Shown: positions 9,266 to 18,857, counted from the first letter of the stretch. The stretch: 64,000 nt of DNA from Candidatus Zhuqueibacterota bacterium (GCA_029262005.1 JAJDAG010000182.1:1-64000); one strand, 5' to 3'. Notes: generated from the letters alone by a model not told the origin. A program made the numbers and translations.

Positions 9266-9610
9266 TCAGCCCAACACGGTCTTAAATGTATCAAGGTTAA
9301 AACCGACCAGAAGTACTCTGCCAATCAAAAGCATTGGCGCTCTTAGATTGCCGGTAGCACCCAACATGTTTTGCAGTAATATTTCATCGTCGGGCCGGTC
9401 CGCAGCAAGATCAAACTGCGTGACTTTTTTGCCTTTGCCGGCATAAACAAAATCGACCTTTTGCAAAATCTGTCTGGCGTCTTTTGCTTGCAGTTTTTTG
9501 GAAGCGCTTACTTGTTCTACAACCTCAAAGTTATTCTGCGCAAGAAACTCCTGCGTTTTTTTGCAGGACGTTCAACCGGGTCTGTGGTAGTACCAATCAA
9601 TGCGTTTCAT
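9266..9610 (-). CDS. ArsC/glutaredoxin-like candidate selenoprotein (in-frame UGA as Sec13)
   Basis: Reading from the ATG at 9610 (site AAGGA upstream), translation gives MKRIDWYYHRPG, then UGA at 9574-9572, then TSCKKTQEFLAQ, and continues to a stop at 9266 (114 residues including Sec). Sequence similarity to ArsC-like glutaredoxin-fold proteins runs on both sides of the UGA. The UGA sits at the first position of the redox CxxC, giving UxxC. Relatives with Cys at this place, and ArsC-family selenoproteins, are known. A bSECIS-like hairpin follows 16 nt after the UGA. A standard gene finder would call only the C-terminal 66 residues. Possible roles are thiol-dependent reduction or a thiol peroxidase-like reaction; arsenate reduction is not shown. 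Confidence 0.82.
9539..9555 (-). promoter_or_regulatory. Putative bSECIS hairpin for the ArsC-like selenoprotein
   Basis: On the coding (minus) strand CGCAGG (9555-9550) pairs with CUUGCG (9544-9539), six base pairs with one G-U, around an AGUUU loop. The loop begins 22 nt after the UGA and has G as its second base. Both agree with the published bacterial SECIS rules (G in the first two loop positions, 16-37 nt spacing). An alternative 6-bp stem (UCCUGC/GCAGGA) upstream competes with it. Confidence 0.6.
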
Positions 9611-9977
9611 GTTTTTTCCTTTCAGTAATTATGAAGTGGCAAGTGTCAATTATCGCGCATTATTTTGAATCTTGGTTTCAAGTTTCAAGTGCGGCAATCA
9701 TGTCGCTTCGGTTCACCCTGTAATTCTGAGTAAATTGAATTTTGACGATGGTGTGGTTCTATTAGGCGAATAATAAAGCTCCGTGGTTGCAAAATTAACA
9801 AATTTTTTTCTCGTTTCCAATGCTTCATTCAGAGTGAATTATTCGAAATCAGGAACCAATCTTGTTTTGCAATGGTGCTAAGTATTATATATATTCATTT
9901 TGTCCGTTTGGACTGGGAATTGTTTTCGTTACACGATTATTTGAATGAAGGGTGCAGGCTCGAACGCAATACATTGA
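9611..9977. other. Intergenic region between divergent selenoprotein gene and lptD
   Basis: 367 bp with no supportable gene. It must contain the promoters for the minus-strand ArsC-like gene and for lptD. An AT-rich TATATAT run near 9889-9897 could be a -10 region, but no convincing -35 was found. Confidence 0.4.
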
Positions 9978-12614
9978 ATGAAAAGGACTTTCGAAACAGC
10001 GCTTGCCATTTTGCTTCTCTCCACTTGTTGTCCGACTCCAACTTTTACTCAGGAAAAAGTCCTACCTGACAGTTCAAGACAATATCAATTGAATTTTGCC
10101 GATAGCAGCGGCGTCGGGCATCCGGGTGCCCGGCCTTTTTCCGATGGTGAGGGTAGCGAGAGCCCTGCAACCACTGTCGCACGGGTTCAACCGGTAAAAT
10201 CCGGCCTTGATGCGAAAGTCGAATATTCAGCTCGTACCATAGACAGTCGCGACGAGGGGCGTGTCATCTATCTGCTTGGTGATGCCAAGGTGCAATATAA
10301 AGAAATAGTAATTGAAGCAGGCAAGATTACCATCAATATGGATGAAAATATTTTGACTGCCGAGGCGGTGCCTGACTCAAGCCTAAACAGCCAGGATTCC
10401 ACTGCAGCAAAGAAACGCGGCTTGCCGACCTTTTCTGATGGAAAAGATAAAATGACCGGTGAGTACATGGAGTTTAATTTCGAGTCTGAGAAAGGGCGAA
10501 TCACGCGTGGAAGAACCGAGTTTCAAAAAGGCTATTATTTTGGCGATGCGGTAAAACGCGTTGATTCAGATGTTTTTTTTGTTGCAGATGGTAAGTATTC
10601 AACCTGTGACAAAGATGAGCCGCATTATCATTTTCGTGGAAAGAAAATGAAGGTGATTGCCAACGATAAGGTGTTGGCAAAGCCAGTGGTGTTTTTTATG
10701 GGAAAAATTCCACTGGCGATTTTCCCTTTTGCTATGTTTCCGACCCAGGAGTCAGGCAGGCAATCAGGGATAATTTTGCCTCAATACGGCAGCAGCCCCA
10801 CAGAAGGACGTTATCTGCGCAACATGGGCTATTATTGGGCGACCAGCGATTATCTGGACATGCAATTTAATATGGATTTTTATGAAAAGACGGGCATTCT
10901 CTTTCGCGGCAAAATGAATTACGCTTTGCGCTATAAGTTTAATGGCGGTCTCGACGGTTCGTTTACACATAAAAATTTCCCTGACGGGCGGCGGGAGCGG
11001 CGCTGGAATCTTCTAATTCGCCATAGCCAGACTATCGATGAAAATACCAGTTTTTCAGTTAATGCGAATCTACAAAACAGCAACACTTTTTACAAGGAAC
11101 TGAGTGATAATCGGGCGGAGCGATTAAACCGGCAAATCAATTCAAATGCCACTTTCAGCAAACGTTGGGGGAAAGGTAAGAATAGTTTAACGCTGAATGT
11201 CCGCCAGGTTAAAGATCTCGAAAGCGGTAAAGAGTCGTTGACGTTGCCGCAGTTGAACTTTACCCGCAGCCGCAGTGCCTTGTTTCTCTTTAAGGACGAT
11301 GAAACGGGTCGTACAAAGAGGCAGCCAAAGTGGTTTAACCAGATTTTTTACGATTATCGTACGAGTGTGACGAATGTTATCAATGATGATACTACGGATT
11401 CGCCGCCTGAAGATGTGCGCAAAGCCAACCACAGAATGTCTTTTAGTTTCACGCCAACTGGCAAGTTGTTCGGTGTCCTCGGGTTGAATCAATCTCTCAC
11501 CTATGAAGAGGATTGGTTTGATAATCGCAAAGAGGACTTTACTCTGATTGACTCAACAAACACGTTTGATTCCAATAAGAAGTCAGGCTTTTTTCGCAGA
11601 TACAAATACAGTTACTCGGCCAATACCAGCACGAATATTTACGGCACTTTTCCCGGAATTGCCCGCGTGAAAGCTTTTCGGCATAAAATGTCACCTTCCG
11701 TGGGCTTTTCGTTTACGCCGGATTTTACCGATAAATATTATGTTGCAAAAAAGGACACTCAAGGTGTGGTAAAACAGCTTGATCGGTTTCAAGGTTCGCC
11801 CCGGGGGAAATCTATGAACATGAACTTCCGCCTCAATAATCTGTTTCAGATGAAGGTGACTCAAGGTGATAAAGAGCGTGTTATAAAGCTTTTTGACGTT
11901 AATTTTAGCAGCAGTTATAATTTCGCCGCCGACAGTCTGAGATTGTCCAATCTATCTAGTTCGATCCTGGCCAACCCCACAAAAAACTTTGGCATTACCA
12001 TGCGAACGAGTCACAGTTTCTATCGGTTCGACAACACTGCTGCGAGAAGGGTAAACCGGTTTGTCGTGCCGCAACTGACTTCTTTGAGCTTTGATGCCCG
12101 CTGGTCGTTGCGGGGTAAGGAGAACAAAGCGAAAAATACTGCAAAAGGCAGTCGGGACCCGGCGGCGGGAGAGCCACTTACGGTAACTCAGCTTGGCGCT
12201 ACAGGGCCACAGGCCAGTGGCGAGTACGAAGACGCGTTGTCGCCGATGAGCGCTTTTTCAGCATTAGATATTCCGTGGCGGGCAAATCTGTCGTTTTCAT
12301 ATAGTATCAATAAGACAAATCCGAATTTTGTAAGCAGAACCGCATACATCGATCTCAGCAACGTGGAGTTGCAACTGACTAAAAATTGGCGCATAGGTTA
12401 TCGGCTGCGGTACGATTTGAAAGATACCAAGGTTGTGGATCAACGGTTGTCTTTCTACCGCGCTCTGCACTGCTGGGAGGCACGTTTCGATTGGAGCCCA
12501 TCCGGCTTTAGCAAAGGCTACTATTTTATCATTAATATCAAAGCACCGCATTTACGGCAGGTCAAGCTTGAGCGGCGTGGCGGCACAACATCGGTATTTA
12601 ATCCGTTCCAATAA
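9978..12614 (+). CDS. lptD: LPS-assembly protein LptD-like outer-membrane protein
   Basis: 878 aa. A signal peptide (MKRTFETALAILLLSTCC) precedes a low-complexity linker. An OstA/LptA-type beta-jellyroll follows (about residues 75-200, with LLGDAKVQYKEIVIEAGKI typical of this fold). The remainder is a long region of alternating amphipathic strands, as in the LptD beta-barrel. Known LptD inserts lipopolysaccharide into the outer leaflet with LptE. The length is at the upper end of the family. The start ATG has only a weak ribosome site. It is followed by a 235-bp gap before parA and seems to be a single-gene unit. Confidence 0.85.
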   Translation: MKRTFETALAILLLSTCCPTPTFTQEKVLPDSSRQYQLNFADSSGVGHPGARPFSDGEGSESPATTVARVQPVKSGLDAKVEYSARTIDSRDEGRVIYLLGDAKVQYKEIVIEAGKITINMDENILTAEAVPDSSLNSQDSTAAKKRGLPTFSDGKDKMTGEYMEFNFESEKGRITRGRTEFQKGYYFGDAVKRVDSDVFFVADGKYSTCDKDEPHYHFRGKKMKVIANDKVLAKPVVFFMGKIPLAIFPFAMFPTQESGRQSGIILPQYGSSPTEGRYLRNMGYYWATSDYLDMQFNMDFYEKTGILFRGKMNYALRYKFNGGLDGSFTHKNFPDGRRERRWNLLIRHSQTIDENTSFSVNANLQNSNTFYKELSDNRAERLNRQINSNATFSKRWGKGKNSLTLNVRQVKDLESGKESLTLPQLNFTRSRSALFLFKDDETGRTKRQPKWFNQIFYDYRTSVTNVINDDTTDSPPEDVRKANHRMSFSFTPTGKLFGVLGLNQSLTYEEDWFDNRKEDFTLIDSTNTFDSNKKSGFFRRYKYSYSANTSTNIYGTFPGIARVKAFRHKMSPSVGFSFTPDFTDKYYVAKKDTQGVVKQLDRFQGSPRGKSMNMNFRLNNLFQMKVTQGDKERVIKLFDVNFSSSYNFAADSLRLSNLSSSILANPTKNFGITMRTSHSFYRFDNTAARRVNRFVVPQLTSLSFDARWSLRGKENKAKNTAKGSRDPAAGEPLTVTQLGATGPQASGEYEDALSPMSAFSALDIPWRANLSFSYSINKTNPNFVSRTAYIDLSNVELQLTKNWRIGYRLRYDLKDTKVVDQRLSFYRALHCWEARFDWSPSGFSKGYYFIINIKAPHLRQVKLERRGGTTSVFNPFQ

Positions 12615-12768
12615 ACTTGCCTGCGGCCTGGTGTATGAAATAAAATATACGACGCTTGTGCTTTTGCCGTTTTACCAGAGTTGCTTTACTGGTATATTGG
12701 GGTTTTATTGTTGTAAATAGACCGCTATCGCAGATGGGTAGTCTGCCTGTTCGCATCTACTTTTTTCA

Positions 12769-12797
12769 TTGATTTTATTTCGTTAATAGACTATATT
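12769..12797 (+). promoter_or_regulatory. Candidate sigma70-type promoter for parA
   Basis: TTGATT at 12769-12774, 17 bp, then TATATT at 12792-12797, about 50 bp before the parA start. It is the best match in the 12615-12849 gap. Confidence 0.45.
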
Positions 12798-12849
12798 CGA
12801 TAATCTTATAGCCACACTGGCAGCTGGTGGAAAGTACTCAAGGAAATTC

Positions 12850-13614
12850 ATGGCAAAAATAATAGCAATTGCGAATCAAAAGGGTGGCGTTGGCAAGACC
12901 ACCACAGCTGTCAATTTATCGGCCTGCCTGGCCGTTGCCGAGCACCGGACTTTGCTTGTTGATATTGATCCACAAGCAAATTCCACCAGCGGTATTGGGG
13001 TTGATGCCAAGGGCGTGGAAAGCAGTATCTATGAAGTCATTATCGATGGTTTTGACATGGGGAATGCTGTTGTGAAGACGCAGCTAGACTATCTTGATCT
13101 TGTTCCGTCAAATGTCAAGCTCGCGGGAGCAGAGGTTGAATTGGTTAATGCGATTTCCAGAGAAAAAAAATTAAAGAGTGCTATAATAAATGTGGCGAAG
13201 GAATATGACTATATTTTTGTCGACTGTCCCCCATCTCTGGGTTTGCTCACCATTAACGCCCTGACTGCGGCGCAATCCGTTTTAATTCCGATTCAATGTG
13301 AATATTATGCATTGGAGGGGTTGGGGCAACTGCTCAATACCATAAGGTTGGTTCAAAAGCATCTTAATCCCAGTCTTTTAATTGAAGGTGTGTTGCTTAC
13401 GATGTATGATGGCCGCCTCAATCTTTCCCGCCAGGTCGCTGACGATGTTAAACGATATTTTGACGATAAGGTGTTTACCACTGTTATAGATCGAAACGTC
13501 AGGCTGAGTGAGGCGCCCAGTTATGGCAAGCCGATTATCCTCTATGACGCCATTTCGAAAGGTTCTGAGAGTTACATGAATCTTGCCGAGGAGTTGTTAA
13601 GCAATGGCCGTTAA
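12850..13614 (+). CDS. parA: Chromosome partitioning ATPase ParA/Soj
   Basis: 254 aa, the usual chromosomal ParA length without an N-terminal HTH extension. The deviant Walker [13 protein letters not shown] is at residues 10-21. Walker B-like FVDCPPSLG and the DNA-binding/dimer region follow. ParA forms ATP dimers on nucleoid DNA and moves ParB-parS complexes during chromosome segregation. The last 11 bp overlap the start of parB, so the two are translationally coupled. The start ATG has AAGGAAA upstream. Confidence 0.95.
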   Translation: MAKIIAIANQKGGVGKTTTAVNLSACLAVAEHRTLLVDIDPQANSTSGIGVDAKGVESSIYEVIIDGFDMGNAVVKTQLDYLDLVPSNVKLAGAEVELVNAISREKKLKSAIINVAKEYDYIFVDCPPSLGLLTINALTAAQSVLIPIQCEYYALEGLGQLLNTIRLVQKHLNPSLLIEGVLLTMYDGRLNLSRQVADDVKRYFDDKVFTTVIDRNVRLSEAPSYGKPIILYDAISKGSESYMNLAEELLSNGR

Positions 13615-14497
13615 GCGGTTAGGTAAAGGCCTGGGTGCCCTGATTCCCGAAATGTCTACGGAGGAGGATGAGCAACAAAGTCCTCCACAATTGGAACGTC
13701 TCAAGGAAGTGGCGGTTTCCAAAGTAAAACCCAATCCCTTTCAGCCTCGAGAGACATTCGAACCCATCGCGCTTGCCGAACTCAAACAGTCCATAGCTGA
13801 GAACGGTGTGATTCAACCGATCTCGGTACGTCAAACTCCTACTGGATTTGAGCTTATCGCTGGTGAGCGGCGCTTGAGGGCGGTGACCGATCTTGGTTTG
13901 GAGCATATCCCAGCCTATGTTCTTGATGTGGACAGCGACCAGAAAATGATCGAGTTGTCACTCATTGAGAATATTCAACGTGAAAATTTAAACGCAATTG
14001 AAGAAGCCATGGGTTACCGTACACTTCTTGATGAGTGTAATTTAACCCAGGATGAAGTTGCAAAACGCGTTGGTAAAGACAGATCAACGATAACCAATTT
14101 TTTGCGTTTGCTTAAGTTGCCGGCCAAAATTCAGGAAAGCCTGATCTTGGACGAGATTAGTCAGGGGCATGCGCGGGCCCTTTTGGCTTTGGAGGAGTCG
14201 AGTACGCAGATAGCACTTTGGCGGGAGACGTTAAAAAAACAACTCTCTGTTCGTCAAGTCGAGGGTTTGGTTAAGAAGAAAAAAAGCGGCGACACAGACA
14301 TCGCTGTCGGAAAAAAGAGGGTTGAGGCGAAAGAATTGTCTCCTTTGATGCGTGAAATTGAAAACAAACTGCGTAGCGCTCTGGGCACACAAGTCCGGAT
14401 AGTGGAAAGTCGGGGTGAAGGAAAAGGGCGCATTGAAATTGAATACTATTCTGCTGATGATGTTGACAGAATTTTAGAGATTGTTGAAGGCAGATAG
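13604..14497 (+). CDS. parB: Chromosome partitioning protein ParB (CTPase)
   Basis: 297 aa. The N-terminal ParA-interacting segment ([13 protein letters not shown]) is followed by the ParB/Srx nuclease-like CTPase domain with VKPNPFQPR and GERRLRA (C-motif). A central HTH that binds parS comes next ([10 protein letters not shown] to [15 protein letters not shown]). A Lys-rich linker leads to a C-terminal dimerisation domain. It acts with ParA in origin segregation. I looked for a consensus parS (TGTTTCACGTGAAACA) in the window and saw none. Confidence 0.95.
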   Translation: MAVKRLGKGLGALIPEMSTEEDEQQSPPQLERLKEVAVSKVKPNPFQPRETFEPIALAELKQSIAENGVIQPISVRQTPTGFELIAGERRLRAVTDLGLEHIPAYVLDVDSDQKMIELSLIENIQRENLNAIEEAMGYRTLLDECNLTQDEVAKRVGKDRSTITNFLRLLKLPAKIQESLILDEISQGHARALLALEESSTQIALWRETLKKQLSVRQVEGLVKKKKSGDTDIAVGKKRVEAKELSPLMREIENKLRSALGTQVRIVESRGEGKGRIEIEYYSADDVDRILEIVEGR

Positions 14498-14513
14498 GCG
14501 CAGAGTTTGCATT

Positions 14514-14547
14514 CTATAAAAAGGGCTTGCTTTTTATAGGTTTTTGT
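14514..14547 (+). terminator. Probable intrinsic terminator after parB
   Basis: CTATAAAAAG (14514-14523) and CTTTTTATAG (14530-14539) form a perfect 10-bp stem with a 6-nt loop, followed by GTTTTTGTT. The stem is AT-rich, so termination may be partial. Confidence 0.6.
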
Positions 14548-14619
14548 TATAGATTTGTATCTTGTTTTTTTGGCCATAAGGCCCTGACTCTATGAGGATG
14601 ATAAGGCACTTTCCGCTTA

Positions 14620-15501
14620 ATGAAGAAAAGGCGTTCCGATAAAATTTCGATTCTTATTGTACCTGAGGACAATGCCGAACCTTATAGTTTTAGATTAAAG
14701 AAGTCTCTTGTAAAAGGCCTCTATGCTGTTGGGCTCCTTCTGCTCGTTCATATTTTTGTTGGGGCCTTTTTTTATTGGAAATATGCTGAGTTGTTTTGGC
14801 GGCACGAAGTGTTGTTGGCTTCAAACACTCAGTTGCGGGAAGATAATAAACGTGTGATTGCGTTGGCGGATCAGTTTTATGCTTTGGAGCGCGATTATCA
14901 GAAGGTGCGTCACTTGTTGGGTGTTGAGCAGGGGGATGAGTTGGGAGATAGTGGCGTGGCCTTTGGGGCCAATCCGGTTTTTGATGTGATTGTGCCGGCG
15001 GTTCAGGCTGATAGAGCGCCGAGCGCAAGTGTTTTTAAGGAAAGTCGGGGGTATTTGTTGACGCCCAAGGAAAGTAGGCTGCATAACTATGCTGAAAATA
15101 TGCCAACTCTATTGCCCGTTAGAGGCGTTTTGACTCAGGATTTTCAAAAGAGTGGTTGGTTTGGTCCGCGGCGTCACACTGGAATTGACATTGTTGCCAA
15201 AAAAGGGACTGTTGTTCATGCTGCCGGTTCTGGAACGATTATTTTTGCAAATTGGACTTACGACCTGGGTAATCTTGTGATTGTGAATCATGGCAATGGT
15301 TTGTTTTCTTATTATGGGCACAATCAGAGGATTTTAAAACCTGAAAAAGGTATCGTTAAGAAGGGCGAACCGATTGCTCTTTTGGGAACTTCTGGAAAGA
15401 GTTCCGGGCCGCACTTGCATTTTGAAATTAGAAAAGATGGCGAACCTGTGGATCCGAAGCTTTATATTGTTGCATTTAGTGCAACTGTCAAGGGAAATTG
15501 A
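14620..15501 (+). CDS. M23 family peptidase (LytM/NlpD-like murein hydrolase)
   Basis: 293 aa. Residues about 32-52 form one membrane segment, making it a type II membrane protein with the catalytic domain in the periplasm. A short coiled region follows (about 65-95), then the LytM domain. Zinc ligands are visible in RRHTGIDI (His and Asp) and GPHLHFEI (HxH), so the enzyme appears intact rather than a degenerate amidase activator. It lies 35 bp upstream of bactofilin; M23 peptidase-bactofilin pairs are a known arrangement for cell-shape control. Confidence 0.92.
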   Translation: MKKRRSDKISILIVPEDNAEPYSFRLKKSLVKGLYAVGLLLLVHIFVGAFFYWKYAELFWRHEVLLASNTQLREDNKRVIALADQFYALERDYQKVRHLLGVEQGDELGDSGVAFGANPVFDVIVPAVQADRAPSASVFKESRGYLLTPKESRLHNYAENMPTLLPVRGVLTQDFQKSGWFGPRRHTGIDIVAKKGTVVHAAGSGTIIFANWTYDLGNLVIVNHGNGLFSYYGHNQRILKPEKGIVKKGEPIALLGTSGKSSGPHLHFEIRKDGEPVDPKLYIVAFSATVKGN

Positions 15502-15536
15502 CGGGCTGAGATTCATTGTCATAGCTGGGGAGAAAT

Positions 15537-15980
15537 ATGTTGGGTAAGAAAAATTTTGATGAAATCGGTACCGGTGGGAATCTAAATACAATCATCGGTA
15601 AAGGTTCTGTCTTTGAAGGAACCATGAAAGTGCAGAGTACTCTGCGCGTGGACGGCAAGGTAAAGGGAAATATCACCACCAGCGATTCTTTGGTTGTAGG
15701 TAAAGAGGGTGATCTTGATGGTGAAATTGCGGTTCGCAATGCCATTGTTGGAGGTAAGCTGCGCGGTAAGTTGACAGCCTCGGGTAAAGTTGTCTTAGAG
15801 GCAAGTTCTGTTTTTAGTGGCGAATTAAAAACGACCAAACTCGTAATTGATGAGGGGGCTGTTTTTGAGGGAAGTTGCTCCATGGGCGCCGCTGCTGATG
15901 ACAAAAAGGAATTCCCTAAAAGTGTCTCTGCGATACTGGATAAGAAATCAGAGTCCTCAGGGATTTCTGCTGCCGAGTAG
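15537..15980 (+). CDS. Bactofilin family cytoskeletal protein
   Basis: 147 aa. The central DUF583 domain (about residues 17-110) has a repeating beta-helix pattern (VFEGTMKVQSTLRVDGKVKG and following rungs), flanked by short disordered tails. Bactofilins polymerise without nucleotide and position cell-wall enzymes. The neighbouring M23 peptidase upstream is the likely partner. The gene sits only 9 bp ahead of atpZ, so part of the ATP synthase transcript may start upstream of it. Confidence 0.93.
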   Translation: MLGKKNFDEIGTGGNLNTIIGKGSVFEGTMKVQSTLRVDGKVKGNITTSDSLVVGKEGDLDGEIAVRNAIVGGKLRGKLTASGKVVLEASSVFSGELKTTKLVIDEGAVFEGSCSMGAAADDKKEFPKSVSAILDKKSESSGISAAE

Positions 15981-15989
15981 GTGTGGTAG

Positions 15990-16223
15990 ATGGCTGCCAA
16001 ATTTGGTAATGATCATGTTGGGCGGTATTTGGATTTGGGGTTTCAGTTTGCGGTGGCAATAGTAGTCGGGGCTGGGGGCGGTTATTGGTTAGACTCCAGG
16101 ATTGGTACTATGCCTTTGTTTTTGATTGTTGGGGTGTTGTTGGGAGGTACTTCAGGCTTCTTGTCGCTTTACAGGGCAGTTTACCCGCGGGAGTCGCCGG
16201 GAGATAAGAAAGATGCAGGGTAA
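15990..16223 (+). CDS. atpZ: AtpZ/AtpI family protein
   Basis: 77 aa with two membrane segments (FQFAVAIVVGAGGGYWLD and MPLFLIVGVLLGGTSGF) and the glycine-rich turn typical of AtpZ (AtpQ/AtpR-like). In other bacteria AtpZ and AtpI assist c-ring assembly or Mg2+ supply for the ATP synthase. It is the first gene of the atp cluster and overlaps the next gene by 11 bp. Confidence 0.85.
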   Translation: MAAKFGNDHVGRYLDLGFQFAVAIVVGAGGGYWLDSRIGTMPLFLIVGVLLGGTSGFLSLYRAVYPRESPGDKKDAG

Positions 16224-16605
16224 CGTGAAGGGGGTGGTACAAGTCAGTGTTAGTACTGGGTTGATACTGCTCGTAGCGTTAATTTTCTTGTTCGTGCTTG
16301 GAAAACGCGAGTATGTTTCGGGAGCGATTTTAGGGTATTTTGTCAGCCTGATTAATATTTTATTTTCATTTTTGTCTATCAGGTGGGCGTTCGAAAAACC
16401 CAATAAGACATTTTTTAAAGTTGTACTAGGGGGCATGGGAGCCAGATATGTTTTTCTTCTTTCGTCTCTATATGTTGTCTGGGAGTTTATGCAAATACCG
16501 ATTGTTGGTTTTGTAGCATCTCTACTCGGATTTTATCTGACTATGCAAGTGTTTGAGATCAGGTATATACAAAGTGAACTGGAAAATAGAAAGGTAACAA
16601 CTTAG
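16213..16605 (+). CDS. atpI: ATP synthase subunit I
   Basis: 130 aa from the ATG at 16213; the open frame extends upstream to 16126 but that would run through atpZ. Four hydrophobic segments and the KREYVSGAILGYFVSLINIL region match the ATP synthase I family, membrane proteins thought to help c-ring assembly. The gene is coupled to atpZ by overlap, and the a-subunit gene begins 3 bp after its stop. Confidence 0.8.
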   Translation: MQGNVKGVVQVSVSTGLILLVALIFLFVLGKREYVSGAILGYFVSLINILFSFLSIRWAFEKPNKTFFKVVLGGMGARYVFLLSSLYVVWEFMQIPIVGFVASLLGFYLTMQVFEIRYIQSELENRKVTT

Positions 16606-16608
16606 ATA

Positions 16609-17415
16609 ATGCTCAAGGTCGCAAGTTCGCTGTTTTCGTTTGTTCAGGAAGGGCATGAGGAACATGCAGAGTCTGGCTCTGAGTTTATCATGGGGCATGT
16701 TCTTGATCATGTGATATATGAAATTCACCTGTTTGGCTTTGATCTTTCAATTACAAAGCATGTTGTGATGATGTGGATTGCTTCTGCGATTCTTGTTGCA
16801 TTGTTCGCTACTATTTTCCGTAAGCCCAAGTTAATTCCCCACGGCCTTGCTAATGCTTTCGAGTCAATTCTTGTTTTTCTTGACGAGGATGTGTTAAAGC
16901 CGTACCTTGGAAGTCACAGCCGGCAGTATGCGCCCTATCTTTTCACGGCGTTCTTTTTTATTCTGCTTTGCAATTATCTCGGACTAGTGCCTGGTGGTGC
17001 AACCGCCACGGGTGATATTTCAGTGACTGCAACGCTGGCAGTTGCTACTTTTCTAATTGGGATTGGCGCCGGCATAAAGAACCATGGTCTGGGCGGTTTC
17101 ATGAAGAGCTTTGTTCCTCCGGGCTTGCCGGTGATCATGTTACCTTTGATGATTCCGGTGGAGATTATCGGTTTGGTTTCAAAACATTTCACCTTGGCGA
17201 TGCGGTTATTTGCGAATATGGTAGCCGGACATATCGTCATGTTTACTTTCCTGAGCATTATTTTTATGTTTAAGAGTTATGCCGTTGGGGTTATAACGCT
17301 TGGTGGTATGTTTGCTGTGGGTTTGTTAGAGGTGCTTATCGCTTTGTTGCAGGCTTATATTTTTACAACTTTGTCAGCCGTCTACATTGGTCTGGCCATT
17401 CATCAAGATCATTAA
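16609..17415 (+). CDS. atpB: ATP synthase F0 subunit a
   Basis: 268 aa with about six membrane segments. The essential stator arginine lies in FTLAMRLFANMVAGH (helix 5), where it faces the c-ring carboxylates. The N-terminus has an extra acidic, His-rich stretch (EGHEEHAESGSE) of unknown relevance before the family core. The C-terminal ALLQAYIFTTLSAVYIGLA is the second hallmark. It translocates the coupling ion. Confidence 0.96.
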   Translation: MLKVASSLFSFVQEGHEEHAESGSEFIMGHVLDHVIYEIHLFGFDLSITKHVVMMWIASAILVALFATIFRKPKLIPHGLANAFESILVFLDEDVLKPYLGSHSRQYAPYLFTAFFFILLCNYLGLVPGGATATGDISVTATLAVATFLIGIGAGIKNHGLGGFMKSFVPPGLPVIMLPLMIPVEIIGLVSKHFTLAMRLFANMVAGHIVMFTFLSIIFMFKSYAVGVITLGGMFAVGLLEVLIALLQAYIFTTLSAVYIGLAIHQDH

Positions 17416-17468
17416 AGTTATTTAATTAATAATATACTACTCATTATAAAACTTATTCTGGAGGTAAC

Positions 17469-17699
17469 ATGGAATCATTAGCTGCTGCATACTTGGCTGC
17501 TGGTTTTGGCGGTGCAATTGCCGTAATCGGTGGTGCATTTGGTATCGGAAAACTCGCGAGCGCCGCAATGGAAGGAATTTCAAGACAGCCTGAGGCTGCC
17601 GGTGATATTCGTGGCGCTATGATTATTACCGCTGCCATGATCGAGGGTGCAACCGTTATTGCGTTGGTTATCTGTTTCTTGCTCGCTTTCAAAGCATAA
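17469..17699 (+). CDS. atpE: ATP synthase F0 subunit c
   Basis: 76 aa hairpin of two membrane helices joined by the polar loop SRQPE (residues 38-42). The ion-binding carboxylate is Glu59 in AAMIEGATV. Residues equivalent to the Na+ ligands of Ilyobacter c (Gln32 and Ser66) are Ile26 and Gly60 here, which points to H+ rather than Na+ coupling (inference from alignment by eye). GGAGG precedes the start at 17459-17463. Confidence 0.96.
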   Translation: MESLAAAYLAAGFGGAIAVIGGAFGIGKLASAAMEGISRQPEAAGDIRGAMIITAAMIEGATVIALVICFLLAFKA

Positions 17700-17721
17700 C
17701 AAAACTCTGGTTAGCTAAACT

Positions 17722-18216
17722 ATGGAACTACTGAGCCCTGCACAAGGAACGATTTTTTGGACGGCTATCACGTTCATACTTTTGTTATATGCTCTTAAGA
17801 AAATGGCCTGGGGGCCTGTTTTACAGGCTTTAGACGAGCGTGAAAAGCGTATCCGGGAATCTCTTGAGAAAGCTGATGCCGCCCAAAAACAAACCGAAGA
17901 TGCCTTGGCAAAAAATCAGGAAATTATGGAGCAGGCCAGGAAAGAAGCTCAAGATCTTTTGAACAAAAGCCGCAAAACCGCTGAGTCGATGAAAGAAGAA
18001 ATCGTGCAGCGGGCCGAGGCTGAAGCGGCAAAGATGCTGGACAAGGCCAAACGCGACATTACTCTTGAAAGAGAAAAAGCTGTTGAGGAGATAAAGGCAC
18101 AGACAGCAGAACTTTCTGTGCTCATCGCCTCGAAATTAATCGGCAAAACGTTGTCCAAGGATGATCATAAAGACATCATTGACAGCTCATTGCAGCAGAT
18201 GGTGGAGGCAAATTGA
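17722..18216 (+). CDS. atpF: ATP synthase F0 subunit b
   Basis: 164 aa. One N-terminal membrane helix ([21 protein letters not shown], residues about 12-32) is followed by a long charged coiled coil rich in Ala/Glu/Lys that forms the peripheral stalk. Only one b gene is present, so a homodimer is expected. Its stop codon overlaps the start of atpH (TTGA). Confidence 0.95.
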   Translation: MELLSPAQGTIFWTAITFILLLYALKKMAWGPVLQALDEREKRIRESLEKADAAQKQTEDALAKNQEIMEQARKEAQDLLNKSRKTAESMKEEIVQRAEAEAAKMLDKAKRDITLEREKAVEEIKAQTAELSVLIASKLIGKTLSKDDHKDIIDSSLQQMVEAN

Positions 18217-18764
18217 GAAATTCAGTTATTGCGCGTAGATATGCCCGGGCTTTGTTTGAGATCGCCTGTGAACGCGACATTCTGGAGAGTGTCACCAATG
18301 AAGTGACCTCATTTGAGGAAAGTCTGCAATCTAACTCGAGATTCAGATTGTTTCTCATTTCGCAAGATGTCAGTAAAAAGGCAAAGATAGCCAGGCTTGA
18401 GAGCATTTTGGAAGACCGGGTGTCAAGTGTCTTTTTAAACTTTCTTTTCGTCTTGCTGCGGAAAAAGCGCGAAGCCATTTTTTCTGATATTGCCAGAGAA
18501 TATTTCTGGATGGTGGACGAACAAAAAAAACGAATACATGCTTTTGCCACGACTGCAGTGCCTTTGGATAGCAAGGCCACTGCCAGGCTTAAGTCAATTC
18601 TGGATGAGGCTTTCGGACTTGATGTTCAGATTGATAGTCTTGTTGATGAGTCGATTCTTGGCGGCATCGTTGTAAGCGTCAAAGGTCAACTTCTGGATGG
18701 CAGCTTGAAAGGTCAGTTGCGTCGATTGAAGTCGCAGCTTTTGGAGAATACAAATCTGAATTAG
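18213..18764 (+). CDS. atpH: ATP synthase F1 subunit delta
   Basis: 183 aa from a TTG that overlaps the atpF stop by four bases. It starts with the family motif [16 protein letters not shown], and the C-terminal part contains [25 protein letters not shown]. Delta links the b stalk to the top of the alpha3beta3 hexamer. A 93-bp gap separates it from atpA. Confidence 0.94.
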   Translation: MRNSVIARRYARALFEIACERDILESVTNEVTSFEESLQSNSRFRLFLISQDVSKKAKIARLESILEDRVSSVFLNFLFVLLRKKREAIFSDIAREYFWMVDEQKKRIHAFATTAVPLDSKATARLKSILDEAFGLDVQIDSLVDESILGGIVVSVKGQLLDGSLKGQLRRLKSQLLENTNLN

Positions 18765-18857
18765 GCAGCGCTACTAGTGCTGAAGATAAAATCATGTCAT
18801 GCGGAATCGCTCCGTGTGATCAGGCATAATATACCAAACTAGTGAGGTTTTTGAAGG

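Noticed and set aside
9266-9466. 66-codon stand-alone gene reading of the ArsC-like C-terminus
   Set aside because: It starts mid-domain; the longer frame from 9610 with one UGA restores the complete N-terminus and redox motif.
12615-14619. parS centromere near parAB
   Set aside because: No sequence close to the TGTTTCACGTGAAACA consensus was found here or elsewhere in the window by eye.
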